Positions 1-8,588 are shown, numbered from the stretch's first letter. The stretch: DNA of 51,310 nucleotides from Opitutus sp. (GCA_009695065.1 SIBR01000024.1:1-51310), one strand, 5' to 3'. A program made the numbers and translations. Notes: generated from the sequence alone by a model not told the origin.

Positions 1-93
1 GTGACCGGACTCACGGACTTGGACCACCTACGATGAGAGACCGGGCGGGTTGTTGGTTACGCTGAGGGAGTGGTTGGGGTTGGGCACGAACGC

Positions 94-149
94 AAGCTCC
101 CGACGGAGGGAAGGCCCGGCTTGGCGGGCCTGACCGGAGTCGGGAGCTT
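94..149. repeat. Palindromic repeat, copy A (inside the IS 3' end)
   Basis: A perfect 11-bp inverted repeat (AAGCTCCCGAC at 94-104, GTCGGGAGCTT at 139-149) encloses a second inverted repeat (AGGCCCG / CGGGCCT), giving a nested two-stem structure. Blocks CCCGACGGAGGGA and GACCGGAGTCGGG recur in the element at 51241-51288 near the other end of the window. This indicates a dispersed palindromic family of REP type rather than an IS-specific terminator. It sits between the transposase stop codon (171) and the IS right terminus. Confidence 0.7.
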
Positions 150-170
150 GGCCAAAAGTTCGGCGCGATA

Positions 171-977
171 TTACGCCGGCGTGCGATAGCGAATCGAGCT
201 GTGCGGCCGGCTCGTCTTGTAGTCGTCACGGAAGGTCCGCGCGACGCATTGCGCTTCGAGGACGCTGGTGAGCAGTTCGCGGTTGAGGCACTCGTCCCGG
301 AAGCGACCGTTGAAGCTTTCGTTCACGCCATTTTGCCACGGACTGGCCGGCTCGATGAAGCGGGTCGCGATGCCGGCCGTCTTCAACCACGCTTGGAGGA
401 ACTGGGCGATAAACTCGCTGCCGTTGTCGCAGCGCAGATAGCGTGGCGGTCCGTGCAGCTCGACCGCCGTCTGGAGGACCGCCACGACTTCGCGGCTGCC
501 CATCCGGCGGCTCGCCACGATGTCGAGGTTGTAGTGGCTGTATTCGTCCAGGAGCGTCAGGAACTTCACGGTCGTGCCGCGCTGCGTGGTGTCGAAGACG
601 ACGTCGACGCACCACACGTCGTTGATGCCGTCGGACTTGATTTTCGCGTCGGGCCGCGGCGGGGTCTTCGGCCGCACCGCCGGGCCCGTGATCTGCAGGC
701 CCGCGCCGCGCCGCACGCGCTGCACGGTGCGCAAGGCGCAGCTCAGCCCCTGCCGGGGCAGGACGGCATGCACCCGCCGGTAGCCGTAGCGCGGGTGGGC
801 GTGCGACAGCTTCAGGATCGCTTGCTCCAGTTGCACCGCCCGGGGCGTGGGCGGCAACGGCGTGTAGTGCCACGTCGAGCGCCCGAGTCCAAGGTAGCGA
901 CACGCCTGCCGGCCCGTGCAGTGCTTCGTGCTCACCACGCTCGTGGCCGCCCGGCGTTTCTGCGCCGGGCTTACCAT
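171..977 (-). CDS. IS3-family transposase OrfB (DDE integrase catalytic subunit)
   Basis: This is the catalytic half of the IS3 transposase. An N-terminal HTH_21-like part (HPRYGYRRVHAVLPRQG) is followed by an rve integrase core. The DDE triad is visible as WCVDVVFD, then RCDNGSEF, then the Glu of NESFNGRFRDECLN. The C-terminal YKTSRPHSSIRYRTP is typical of the family. An ATG at 977 allows separate initiation, but the frame is also open upstream of it. The usual product is an OrfAB fusion made by -1 slippage at 977-983. No internal stop or missing catalytic residue was seen. Confidence 0.9.
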   Translation of the reverse strand: MVSPAQKRRAATSVVSTKHCTGRQACRYLGLGRSTWHYTPLPPTPRAVQLEQAILKLSHAHPRYGYRRVHAVLPRQGLSCALRTVQRVRRGAGLQITGPAVRPKTPPRPDAKIKSDGINDVWCVDVVFDTTQRGTTVKFLTLLDEYSHYNLDIVASRRMGSREVVAVLQTAVELHGPPRYLRCDNGSEFIAQFLQAWLKTAGIATRFIEPASPWQNGVNESFNGRFRDECLNRELLTSVLEAQCVARTFRDDYKTSRPHSSIRYRTPA

Positions 978-1246
978 TTTTTTCCGTTCACCTCTTTTAG
1001 CATCTGGATATGCAGCGCCTGGTCGGCGACAAGTCGCTTCAGCCGCGCGTTCTCGTCGCGCAGCCCCCGCAGTTGCTGGAGTTCGCTCAGGTCTATCCCG
1101 CCATACTGGCTCTTCCACCGATGGAAGGTCGCGGTGCTGATGTTCGTTTCCCGGCAGACGGTCGCCACCGTCTCGCCGCTCTCCGACCGGCGCAGGATCG
1201 CTACGATCTGCTCCGGGGTGTGTCGTTTTCCTTTTCCTTTGGGCAT
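971..1246 (-). CDS. IS3-family transposase OrfA (helix-turn-helix subunit)
   Basis: The product is a short basic protein (91 residues from the ATG at 1246) with the IS3 OrfA layout. An N-terminal helix-turn-helix has the pattern TPEQIVAILRRSESGETVATV followed by TATFHRWKSQYGG. A C-terminal leucine-zipper-like helix (ELQQLRGLRDENARLKRLV) usually mediates multimerisation. The chosen ATG has a GAAGGA ribosome-binding site just upstream; an in-frame extension to 1279 is possible but less likely. The frame stops at 971, six codons beyond the orfB ATG at 977 in the other frame. It normally binds the terminal repeats, alone or as the N-terminus of the OrfAB fusion. Confidence 0.88.
   Translation of the reverse strand: MPKGKGKRHTPEQIVAILRRSESGETVATVCRETNISTATFHRWKSQYGGIDLSELQQLRGLRDENARLKRLVADQALHIQMLKEVNGKKW
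975..983 (-). other. Programmed -1 frameshift site (A7 slippery run)
   Basis: On the minus strand the end of orfA reads GGA AAA AAA TGG TAA. The run of seven A (977-983) forms a perfect A-AAA-AAA heptamer in the OrfA frame. A -1 slip there enters the orfB frame (AAA AAA ATG GTA). This is the standard IS3 mechanism for producing the OrfAB transposase. The ATG overlapping the run also permits coupled initiation of OrfB. Confidence 0.85.
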
Positions 1247-1396
1247 CTGGGGTCCTTCTGTGAAGGCCCAGTCTCTCACTCGCGATGGCTCAGTTCCCGT
1301 GAGTCAGGTCAAGTTCAATCATGAAATCGAAATCTTGGCGTCGCCGAAGCCTCCGACGGTGGGCGTTGCGCTGTGGCGTCTGGTTCGGCTCTGCCT

Positions 1397-1934
1397 TCAT
1401 TTCTGATACTTCTCGATGAGAGCAGCACGCATCTTCTGATACTCTTCAGGGGTGATTTTCTTTTGCTCCCAAAGTCCATCGAGCTTGTTCAGCTCTTCGA
1501 CAAACTCCTTGGTCTTGATTGCGGCTGTTGCCGCTGCCGGCTGCGTAGCGGACGTCGGCTGCAAACGAACGCTGATCGTCTTGGGACTGAGATTATACTG
1601 AGCACCGCTCATCGCATCTACGCCCCATCCGATGAGACCGCCAGCAATGATGTTGCCGGCGACAGCGCCGCCCATCGATTTCGTGACCGCAACACTCTCT
1701 GGACTGAATCCTTCCTTTTCGAATGTCACCATGTGATTGGTCTTCCTGCTCAACGTGAGCGTAGCTGGGGTCGTGCCCGACGGTGAGCCGTCGACATTTA
1801 CGCGTGCGCCGGTTGGGTCAGATGAAACCGGAATCTCTTGGGTCGTGCCCTTGACTATCGTCGCGCAGCCAGTGCTGAACGAGCAAATAATAAGGGAGGG
1901 CCGTGGCGATGCATACTGCGGTGGTTTTATTCAT
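1397..1934 (-). pseudogene. Lipoprotein with PEGA-like and SHOCT domains, frameshifted
   Basis: From the ATG at 1934 the frame begins MNKTTAVCIATAL and then goes out of register. In the neighbouring frame the protein continues LLIICSFSTGCATIVKG, a lipoprotein signal with lipobox FSTGC. A PEGA-like segment follows (VSSDPTGARVNVDGSPSGTT), then a glycine-rich membrane-like stretch. The protein ends in a C-terminal SHOCT motif (LDGLWEQKKITPEEYQKMRA) just before the stop at 1397. Removing one base from the G runs at 1894-1900 (plus strand) joins the parts into one continuous lipoprotein. The downstream frame has no ATG or GTG upstream of the homologous region, so a separate start is unlikely. Either a sequencing insertion or a genuine frameshift explains it. 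Its precise function is unknown. Confidence 0.7.
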
Positions 1935-2090
1935 GGGAAAATTTGATTTGGCCGAATTCAGCAGGACGGGGTCACGTTGTGACTGTTGACACGCTGTGGT
2001 GGATCGACGAGGGGGAATGCGTCGTCGGGCGGGGCATTGGTTAAGAGCCATGCGGCGGAGGTTTTCAGATTCTGGCCCGTGGGCCAGAAT

Positions 2091-2771
2091 TCAAACGCCG
2101 AGGAGCGCAGGGAGTTCGACCACGCCGCGAATCGTGGCGACGGGGGTGCCGGGCAGACGTTCCGGAGGAGCCCCGTGGCGATTGATCCAGATCGATTGAA
2201 ACCCGAACGCAGCGCCCGCCCAGGCATCCCAGCCGTTGGCCGAGACGAAGCCGATGCGCGCGGCCGGCACCCCGAGCCGATCCACGGCGAGTTGGTAGAC
2301 CGAGGGGTGGGGTTTGAAGATGCCCACGGCCTCGACGGAGAGCGGTGGCTCGAGCAGGCCGGCGATGCCGGCCGAGTCGATCGCGGCGGCGAGCATGGCG
2401 GGCGATCCGTTCGAAAGCGTGGCCGTCCTTTTCCCGGCTGCGCGCAGCCGGGTCAGGGCGGGCTTTACGTCGGGATAGGCGTCGAGGGTCAGATACTGTT
2501 GCAACAGCGCCTCGCGGAGCGCGGGGGCGGCGAGGTGGTGCGTGGCCAGCGTGTAGTCGAGGCTCTCGGCGGTCACCTGCCAGAAGTCCGCGTGCCGGCC
2601 CATGAGCGATCTCAGCCACGTGTACTCAAGCTGCTTCCGGCGCCACAATTCGGCGAACGCCGGCCAGCGTTCACCCAAGGCGGGCGCATGGCGTTGTGCG
2701 GCGGACGCGACGTCGAAGAGCGTGCCGTAGGCGTCGAACACGACGGCCTCGATGTTGAGTGAGGGGATCAT
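2091..2771 (-). CDS. Haloacid dehalogenase, type II (HAD superfamily)
   Basis: The 226-residue protein has the L-2-haloacid dehalogenase arrangement. The nucleophile motif is FDAYGTLFDV near residue 12, with a conserved Arg in EYTWLRSLM. Motif II is TLSNGSP, the motif III lysine is in FKPHPSVY, and the acid motif is SANGWDAWAG. These match the residues known for type II haloacid dehalogenases, which hydrolyse the carbon-halogen bond of L-2-haloalkanoates through an aspartyl ester. The substrate in this organism is not known; a general HAD hydrolase remains possible. It is cytoplasmic, lies downstream of the terminator at 2839-2868 and so appears transcribed separately from the ThuA operon. 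Confidence 0.85.
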   Translation of the reverse strand: MIPSLNIEAVVFDAYGTLFDVASAAQRHAPALGERWPAFAELWRRKQLEYTWLRSLMGRHADFWQVTAESLDYTLATHHLAAPALREALLQQYLTLDAYPDVKPALTRLRAAGKRTATLSNGSPAMLAAAIDSAGIAGLLEPPLSVEAVGIFKPHPSVYQLAVDRLGVPAARIGFVSANGWDAWAGAAFGFQSIWINRHGAPPERLPGTPVATIRGVVELPALLGV

Positions 2772-2838
2772 CGATTCATTTCTTTCCTCCGTCGCGTCGG
2801 TTCCCGAAGGTCCGTCCGGTTTCGCGGCACGCGGCCAT

Positions 2839-2868
2839 AAAAAAACCGCCCCGAAGCCGGGGCGGTTT
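2839..2868 (-). terminator. Rho-independent terminator of the eight-gene minus-strand operon
   Basis: On the minus strand a 10-bp stem (AAACCGCCCC paired with GGGGCGGTTT) with a six-base loop runs into a run of seven T. It starts 11 bases beyond the stop of the ThuA-like gene (2880) and precedes the dehalogenase gene, so it closes the transcript coming from 14440. Confidence 0.88.
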
Positions 2869-2879
2869 GGAAGGTTGTT

Positions 2880-3638
2880 TTAACGGCGATAATCGGCGCC
2901 GCGCTTCTTGGCGGTCCAGATGACACCGTCGCCGATCATTTGGAGGTAATCCTTGTTTTCGAATTCCTCATTGTGGCCGAAACCGAGGTAGAACACCCGG
3001 CCGTTCGGGCGTTCGCGCACCCAAGCCGACGGCATCGAGCCCTTTTCGTTCGTGCCCTTGATCAGCACGGTCACGTCCGAAGCGAGGTTCTCGTATTTGT
3101 ACATGTCGAACTTGGTCGTATATCCGGCGGCGCGGCGGGTGACGGCGTGCGGCGTGATCTCAAGCGACTTCACCGGGCCGAAGTGCACCCCGTATTTCGC
3201 GCCGAACACATCGACGTCGAAGGTCGGCCATTCGTTCAGGGCGTGGGTGGCGGTGCGGAGACCGACGAGACCCTTGCCGGAATTGAGGTAGCTTTTGATC
3301 TTCGCGAGCTGGTCGGCGGGGATGGTCATGCGGCGGACGAAGAGGATGGCGGTGTCCGCCTTATCGAGGGCCTCGAGGTTCTTGAAGGACTTGCCGTCGG
3401 CGCCGGGGGTGACCCAGGTGCACTTCACGTTGTAGTTTTTCTCCAGGAAAGCCTGGGCCTTCTTGAGCGAGGGCTCGTTGTCGTAGGCGTCGTTTTTCAC
3501 GCCGGCGATCAGCACAACGTTGAGCGGTTCGGCGGCGCGGATGCTGCCGGCGAAGGCAAGCAGTCCGAGGGAGGCGGCAAGAACGGCGTGCAGGAAGGCG
3601 CGCCGGGAAACAAGGGAACGAAGGGAGGACATGGTCAT
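2880..3638 (-). CDS. Exported ThuA-like domain protein
   Basis: An N-terminal signal peptide (RRAFLHAVLAASLGLLAFAG, cleavage near SIRA-AEP) is followed by a ThuA-like fold of the glutamine-amidotransferase superfamily. Family features include an opening strand LNVVLIAGVKNDAYDNE, GKGLVGLRTATHALNEW in the middle and RPNGRVFYLGFGHNEEF towards the end. ThuA-like proteins are linked to disaccharide (trehalose or keto-sugar) metabolism and are common in Verrucomicrobia and Planctomycetes saccharolytic loci; the reaction is generally unproven. The start MTM at 3638 was preferred because the upstream extension lacks signal-peptide character; MSS at 3632 is also possible. It is the last gene of the operon. 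Confidence 0.8.
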   Translation of the reverse strand: MTMSSLRSLVSRRAFLHAVLAASLGLLAFAGSIRAAEPLNVVLIAGVKNDAYDNEPSLKKAQAFLEKNYNVKCTWVTPGADGKSFKNLEALDKADTAILFVRRMTIPADQLAKIKSYLNSGKGLVGLRTATHALNEWPTFDVDVFGAKYGVHFGPVKSLEITPHAVTRRAAGYTTKFDMYKYENLASDVTVLIKGTNEKGSMPSAWVRERPNGRVFYLGFGHNEEFENKDYLQMIGDGVIWTAKKRGADYRR

Positions 3639-3732
3639 AGGGGGCTTAAAAGGAAACGGGGCGATGATGGGAGGCGAAGCGCGCATGGCCAGAAATTACT
3701 GGCCATGCGATGGGCGCGGCCGCGTGGCCGGC

Positions 3733-4839
3733 TTATTTCAGGTATTTGTCGAGGAAGCCGTAGGCGACATTGCGGGCATCCTCAGGGAAATCGTGCGTGC
3801 TGTTGGGATAGTTGGCCTGGAGTTGGTCGGCCTTGCCGTAGAGGGCGTAGATCGGCTGGGCGGAGGCGATGGCATCCCGGACGCCGGATACTTCAAAATT
3901 GGAATCGGAAATCGGCGAGCTGGCGAGGAAGGGCCGCGGCGCGAAGAGGGCGATGATCTCCGGGAAATCGAAGGGCACCTGGTTGGCATCGTTTTGATAC
4001 TTGCTCGCGATCAGCGGCATGTAGCGGGGACTTGTCCAGCCCACGAGCTTGCCGCCGTAATACTTGTGGAAGCGGGTGAAGCCACAGTTCGAGACGAGCG
4101 CCTTGATGCGGGGATCGAACGCGGCGGTGAACATGGTGTTGTGGCCGCCCAGCGAATGGCCGATGCAACCCATCCGCTGGCCGTCGACCTCGGGCAGGGA
4201 TTCGAGGAGGTCGAGGGCGCGCATGTTGTCCCAGATCGCCTTCATCGTCCCGCTGATGTAGCCGAATTTCGGATCGGCGAAGTCGAACTTGTGCTCGCCG
4301 AACGACGGGTAGTCGGGCGCCAGGGTCACGTAGCCGCGTTGGGCGAGGTGGAGCGCGTAGTGCAGATTCGGTTTACCGCCGAGACCGGTGGGCTCCTCCT
4401 TGCCGATGGTGACGGTCTGGTGGAGGCAGAGCACGGCGGGACGCTTGCCGGAACCGGCGGGAATGAAGAGATAGGCCCGCACGAGGTCGTTCGGCTCGGT
4501 TCGGTACTCGATTTTGCGGCGAACGAGGCCGCCCTCGAGCGTCACTTCCTCGAGCTGCCGGACTTCGAGCGGTCCGCGCTTTCCCTTGCCGGGCACGGGG
4601 CCCATGACGGACTGCATGCCGGCGAGAATGTGGCGCCGGCGGATCGCCCAGTCTTGGAGCGTCTTCACCGGCTGCCGTGCCCCGTCGGCGTTGAGGTAGT
4701 AGGCCGGGTCCTGATGGTCCGGGTATTTGGGGCCGGATTCATTCGAATTCTGGGCGAGGGCGGTGGCGGCCGACGTCACCAGTCCGAGCGATAGAAGCAG
4801 CTTCAGGGACCGGGGGAGCAACGAGGCGATCGTGTTCAT
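3733..4839 (-). CDS. Exported alpha/beta-hydrolase, acetyl xylan esterase/dienelactone hydrolase type
   Basis: The 368-residue protein has a signal peptide (residues 1-30, ending TALAQ) and an alpha/beta-hydrolase fold. The nucleophile elbow is GCIGHSLGGHN (Ser 229). A candidate catalytic His is in NSTHDFPED (His 349), with a candidate acid Asp 312. The segment LFAPRPFLASSPISDSNFEV resembles the C-terminal part of acetyl xylan esterase and dienelactone hydrolase relatives. It probably removes ester decorations from a polysaccharide in the periplasm or outside the cell. The gene lies 42 bases after the ceramidase-like gene in the same operon. Exact substrate unknown. Confidence 0.75.
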   Translation of the reverse strand: MNTIASLLPRSLKLLLSLGLVTSAATALAQNSNESGPKYPDHQDPAYYLNADGARQPVKTLQDWAIRRRHILAGMQSVMGPVPGKGKRGPLEVRQLEEVTLEGGLVRRKIEYRTEPNDLVRAYLFIPAGSGKRPAVLCLHQTVTIGKEEPTGLGGKPNLHYALHLAQRGYVTLAPDYPSFGEHKFDFADPKFGYISGTMKAIWDNMRALDLLESLPEVDGQRMGCIGHSLGGHNTMFTAAFDPRIKALVSNCGFTRFHKYYGGKLVGWTSPRYMPLIASKYQNDANQVPFDFPEIIALFAPRPFLASSPISDSNFEVSGVRDAIASAQPIYALYGKADQLQANYPNSTHDFPEDARNVAYGFLDKYLK

Positions 4840-4881
4840 AATGGAAAGCGGGGAGAGGGTGAGGGCTGCCGGTGGCGGCGA

Positions 4882-7023
4882 TTATTTCACGACCAGTTTG
4901 GCCACGTCCGCGGGCGAAAGGGCGCGGTTGTAGACCGCGACCTCGTCGATCCGGCCTTCCCAATTGGAGTCGTTGTCGCTGCGGCCGCCGAAGAAGCATT
5001 CCGCGAAGTCGGCGGGAAAATCCGCAGCAGCGGTGGTTTCGATTTCGAGCGCGCCGTCGAGGTAGACCCGAACCTTGCCCGCATCGCGCACGAGGACAAC
5101 GTGGCGCCATTGCCAGCGGGGAATCTCGGTCTTGCCCGCGACGATGGTTTTGGCGTCCTGGCCGTGTTGGAAGATGAGCCGGCCGGTGTGCCCGCTTTTG
5201 CCACCGATGCCGAGGTGGTCGCCGTAGGTGCCGAGGCGCTGATCGAAGTCGCGCGAGAACAGCCAGCCGCTGACGTCGCGGCCGTCGTTGGGCATGCCGT
5301 TCCAGATCCAGAGCGAGATCGAGTAGCGGTCGGTCAAGTCGCCGAGGCGCGCGCGGAGGCGGCCGCCCACGAGGATCGGCGCGCGATTCACCTCGTTCTG
5401 GCCGACGAAATTCGCCGAGCGTGCACCCTCGAGATAGTAGGTGATTTCGCGCTCGTAGACGGCGTCGCGTCCCTGACCGGTGGCGTCGGCGGCATGGGGG
5501 CCGGTGAATTCGTTCAGGCGCCAGTAGGCGGTCGGCTTGGTGGCGAGGACCGCGCGCGCGGCGGCTCCGTCGCCCAGCTTCCACGGCCGGCGGGGCTGGC
5601 TGGAGACTTTCTCGAGCAGGCCGATGGCGGCCTGGGCAATCTTGGGTTCGGCCATGACCTCGAGGCCGGCGGAGCGGGCAGCCCACGTGTTGTAGCCGCC
5701 GAAAAGGTGTTGTTCCGACGGGGGAATGTAACCGTCGCCGCCATTGGCAAGTTCGATGACGATCGTGTTGAGCAACGGGCTGGCGGCTTTGATTTTCAGG
5801 CCGGTGATGGCGTAGGTTTCGTTCGGCGTGGTCGCGATGGCGATGTCGCCAATGCGCAATGCCTGGACGACGATCTCGGTCTGCTGCCGCTCGTGCAGGA
5901 TGATCGCCTCGCGCGCGTAGACCTCGGTCGGGGTTTTTGGCAGCCGTCCGTTCATCCCGGCGACGATGCGCTGCGCCCATTCGAGCCGTTGCAGGTCGGG
6001 CACACGGTATTGCAACGTCATGCGTTGCTCGGCCATCGCGAGATCCACGTCATCGCGATAGCGAATCCCCGCATGGACTTTCATGGCGATGTCGAGGAGG
6101 CCGTTGGCGTATTCATCGATCGTGGTCTTGGGGTTCCACGACTCCGGCTTGGTGTAGTCGCGGCGGAAGATGTCGCCGCTGCAGCCGTGGGACATGAGCC
6201 CGACGAAGGCCCGGCCCGAGTCACCGGGGGCGATGCGCTGCTTCAGCCCCTCGGAAAACAGTCCGTAGTAATCGGCGCTGAGATTCTGGTCGCCGAAATA
6301 GTGCATCGAGAAATTGCCCATCACGGCGATGGGGCGCCCGTCGCGGGCCTGGATCGAGATGAGGGAGAGATCGGGATCCTCGGGGCCGGCCTCGCTGGTG
6401 GCGTTATCCCAGTTGCTGCCGGCATGCATGTTGGCGCGGACGGTCTTGTTGCCGAAGGGATCGACCTCGAGGCGGTCGGGGCGGCGGATCCACTGGCGGA
6501 TCGCGGTGAAGTCCGCGGCGTTGCCCTTGCCAAAACCGATGCGCGCGGGCTCGAGATTGGCCTGGGCGGTGGCGATCGCCTCCACGAGCTTGTCGCGCAG
6601 CAGCGGGATGTAGGCGGGATCGGCGTCGGTGCCGAGGCAGCCCAGCGACGACGGTGCGCTATGCGCGTGCGTCGCGGAAATCAGCATGCGGGCGGCGGGA
6701 ATGCCGGTGCGTTTTGCGGCCAGCGCCTTCGCCTCGTCGAGCATCGGGCGGCCCATCATGCAGCTGTCGACCACCACGATCGCGAGCTGGGTTTTCGCAT
6801 CGGCGAGCACGATGGCGCGGGCGTTGACGCGCGTCTTGACGATGTCGAGGGACCGGCTGGTCATGCTGCCGTTCACCAGCACGGGCAGCTTGACGGGGGT
6901 GACGTCGATCACGGCGGCGCCAGCCTTGAATTCCGCGCGCAGGGGGAGGACGGCACCGAGGCCAAGGGCGGCAAATGCGAGGGCGAGGGACGAAAGGGGG
7001 AGGGGAAACTTCGGATGGTACAT
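4882..7023 (-). CDS. Exported 'neutral/alkaline ceramidase N-terminal'-like protein with LamG-type C-terminal domain
   Basis: From the ATG at 7023 the 713-residue product has a signal peptide (LPLSSLALAFAALGLG). About 470 residues related to the N-terminal domain of neutral ceramidases follow. Metal-ligand-type motifs are ATHAHSAPSS and NFSMHYFG. The segment around SHGCSGDIFRRD occupies the place where true neutral ceramidases have their nucleophilic serine, but no serine follows GD here. The last 200 residues (KPTAYWRLNEFTG, then RYSISLWIWNGM) form a concanavalin/LamG-type binding domain, ending GRIDEVAVYNRALSPADVAKL. The location in a saccharolytic operon suggests action on a glycan or glycoconjugate rather than ceramide; this is inference. 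Confidence 0.75.
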   Translation of the reverse strand: MYHPKFPLPLSSLALAFAALGLGAVLPLRAEFKAGAAVIDVTPVKLPVLVNGSMTSRSLDIVKTRVNARAIVLADAKTQLAIVVVDSCMMGRPMLDEAKALAAKRTGIPAARMLISATHAHSAPSSLGCLGTDADPAYIPLLRDKLVEAIATAQANLEPARIGFGKGNAADFTAIRQWIRRPDRLEVDPFGNKTVRANMHAGSNWDNATSEAGPEDPDLSLISIQARDGRPIAVMGNFSMHYFGDQNLSADYYGLFSEGLKQRIAPGDSGRAFVGLMSHGCSGDIFRRDYTKPESWNPKTTIDEYANGLLDIAMKVHAGIRYRDDVDLAMAEQRMTLQYRVPDLQRLEWAQRIVAGMNGRLPKTPTEVYAREAIILHERQQTEIVVQALRIGDIAIATTPNETYAITGLKIKAASPLLNTIVIELANGGDGYIPPSEQHLFGGYNTWAARSAGLEVMAEPKIAQAAIGLLEKVSSQPRRPWKLGDGAAARAVLATKPTAYWRLNEFTGPHAADATGQGRDAVYEREITYYLEGARSANFVGQNEVNRAPILVGGRLRARLGDLTDRYSISLWIWNGMPNDGRDVSGWLFSRDFDQRLGTYGDHLGIGGKSGHTGRLIFQHGQDAKTIVAGKTEIPRWQWRHVVLVRDAGKVRVYLDGALEIETTAAADFPADFAECFFGGRSDNDSNWEGRIDEVAVYNRALSPADVAKLVVK

Positions 7024-7163
7024 GGTGAAACGGGGGGATATTCCGATCGCGCCAGCGCCGTGCGATGGGCGAAGGCAGGGGGCGTGATTGAGGATTTTGC
7101 GGCGGCGTTTGGCCAGCCGCAAAAATGAAGCGATGGTCGGGGCCGACCGAATGGCGGAAAACG

Positions 7164-8510
7164 TCAGCGCGTCCGCTTGAAGTGAGTGTCGGCGAAATTG
7201 AGATACTGCTCCCAGTCGTAGGCCGTGATGTCGTGCACGCCGGTGCGCATGTGGTAGCCGAGGGTTGCTCCGACGGGGTGATTGACCGCCGGCATTTCCT
7301 TCACGTCCAGCCCGTCTTTCTTAAAGAGCGCATAAACCGGTTCAGCGTGCTTTGCGGCGAGGAATTCGCCGTGCGGATCGGCCCACTTGTCTTCCTCGGC
7401 GCTCGCCACGTAGACGGGGCGCGGCGCCATCAGGGCGATCAATTCGTGCTGGTCCACGGGTAGGGCGGACGCGTTGTTGGCGTAGGTGTCGAAGCGGTTG
7501 CAGAACCAATGCGGGAAGGCCTTCGTGATGATGGCGGTCGTTTCACCGAAATTGCGCCGCGCGAGCGCCGCGCCGCCTTCGCCGGAGTCGTTGGAGATCA
7601 CGAGCGCAAAGCGTTCATCGGTCGCACCGGCCCACAACGACGTTTTGCCGAGACGGGAGTGGCCGTGCACCGCCACGCGGGTAGCATCGATGTCTTTGTC
7701 CGTTTCCAGGTAGTCGAGCGCGCGGCTCAATCCCCAGGCCCAGGCGCCGATGGCGCCCCAATCGTCGGGAGTGGCGTCGGCGGGCGCGCCGGTCGACGTA
7801 GCGCCGGGGGTCGCAGCCGGCGGACGCGAGGACCGCAGGCGCCCATCGGGTTGGAAGACTGCGCGGACCCCGTCCCGCCAGCCCTCGGCGTGATCGGGTT
7901 CGATGTCGCCGTAGTAAATCGTGGCGGTCGCGTAGCCGCGGCGGATGACTTTTTCGATCTGCCAGCGGGAGGCCTGCAGGCCGCGTCCCTTTTCGGTGGC
8001 GCGGTGGTCGACCACGGTGCCGTCCTTCGCCTCGCGCATCCAGGACGTCGCGACGGGAAGGGTGGGATCCGCCTCCACGGTGTGATTGCCCATGAAGTTC
8101 AAACCGAGAAAGGCGGGCACGGGCCGCGTCGCGGCGTTCGGCACGTAGAGATGCACGGTCATCTTCGGGCCGTCCTTGGCGCCCGTGAAATAGACGACGA
8201 CCTCCTTGCGCGTCGCGAGGCCCTGCACGGCGCCGCGGTCGACGCGAACCACCTCGAACTTGATCCCCGCCGGGCGACCGGGACCGCGGCCGTAGGCGTG
8301 GGTGCGGAAGAGTTCGAGCAACTCGGGCCGGCGTTCGCGGGTCCAGGTCGCCGCGTCGGTGACGCGCCGGCCGTTGGCGAGCAGGAGCGGGTCGGGCAGC
8401 GTGTAGGTGCCGACCTTCGACTCGTCATAGTTCACGTCACGGCGCTCGGCCGCGGGTGTAACGATGGTGGAGGCTGCAAAGACTCCGAGGCAGAGTAAGC
8501 GGGGGTTCAT
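7164..8510 (-). CDS. Glucuronoyl esterase-like carbohydrate esterase (CE15 type)
   Basis: The 448-residue protein has an N-terminal signal (ending near TPAAERR). The CE15-type nucleophile motif GHSRLGK carries Ser 285. The family segment VISNDSGEGGAALARRN follows, then PHWFCNRF and a late His (TGVHDITAYDWE, His 426). CE15 enzymes cleave ester bonds between glucuronic acid on xylan and lignin alcohols. The position that is Glu in fungal CE15 (23 residues after the Ser) is Asp 308 here. It has an insertion rich in Pro, Ala and Thr near residues 228-248. It is flanked by sulfatase and ceramidase-like genes in one operon. Confidence 0.82.
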   Translation of the reverse strand: MNPRLLCLGVFAASTIVTPAAERRDVNYDESKVGTYTLPDPLLLANGRRVTDAATWTRERRPELLELFRTHAYGRGPGRPAGIKFEVVRVDRGAVQGLATRKEVVVYFTGAKDGPKMTVHLYVPNAATRPVPAFLGLNFMGNHTVEADPTLPVATSWMREAKDGTVVDHRATEKGRGLQASRWQIEKVIRRGYATATIYYGDIEPDHAEGWRDGVRAVFQPDGRLRSSRPPAATPGATSTGAPADATPDDWGAIGAWAWGLSRALDYLETDKDIDATRVAVHGHSRLGKTSLWAGATDERFALVISNDSGEGGAALARRNFGETTAIITKAFPHWFCNRFDTYANNASALPVDQHELIALMAPRPVYVASAEEDKWADPHGEFLAAKHAEPVYALFKKDGLDVKEMPAVNHPVGATLGYHMRTGVHDITAYDWEQYLNFADTHFKRTR

Positions 8511-8588
8511 CCCACCAGTTTGGAACTCGCGCCAGCGGCGGCAAGGCTGGTGACGCCTCCCGGAAGAATTCGTCGGATCGGCGACCGC

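Larger units (their letters stand above)
1..1317 (-). mobile_element. IS3-family insertion sequence, right terminus cut by window edge
   Basis: Two overlapping reading frames (orfA 1246-971, orfB 977-171) encode an IS3-type transposase joined by a -1 frameshift site. The left terminal repeat reads inward from 1317 as TGAACTTGACCTGACTCACG. Window bases 2-16 (TGACCGGACTCACGG) match its inner part at 14 of 15 positions, so the right terminus lies only about five bases outside the window. Target duplication cannot be checked because the right flank is absent. An unusual feature is the 150-base stretch between the orfB stop and the right terminus, which carries a large palindrome (94-149). Both frames are open, so the element may be active. 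Confidence 0.9.

Noticed and set aside
201..1406. Long plus-strand open frame opposite the IS transposase
   Set aside because: It is the antisense of clear transposase genes; its length reflects high GC.
5101..7128. Very long plus-strand open frame opposite the ceramidase-like gene (similar cases at 9814-11769, 29675-31555, 44441-46318 and 46412-47620)
   Set aside because: Compositions are typical of GC-rich antisense translation (Arg/Gly/Val/Asp/His-rich, no domains), and the opposite strands encode clear protein families.
7136..7149. Short palindrome GGTCGGGGCCGACC after the CE15-like gene
   Set aside because: The 6-bp stem has no T run and is common by chance in such GC-rich DNA; not called a terminator.
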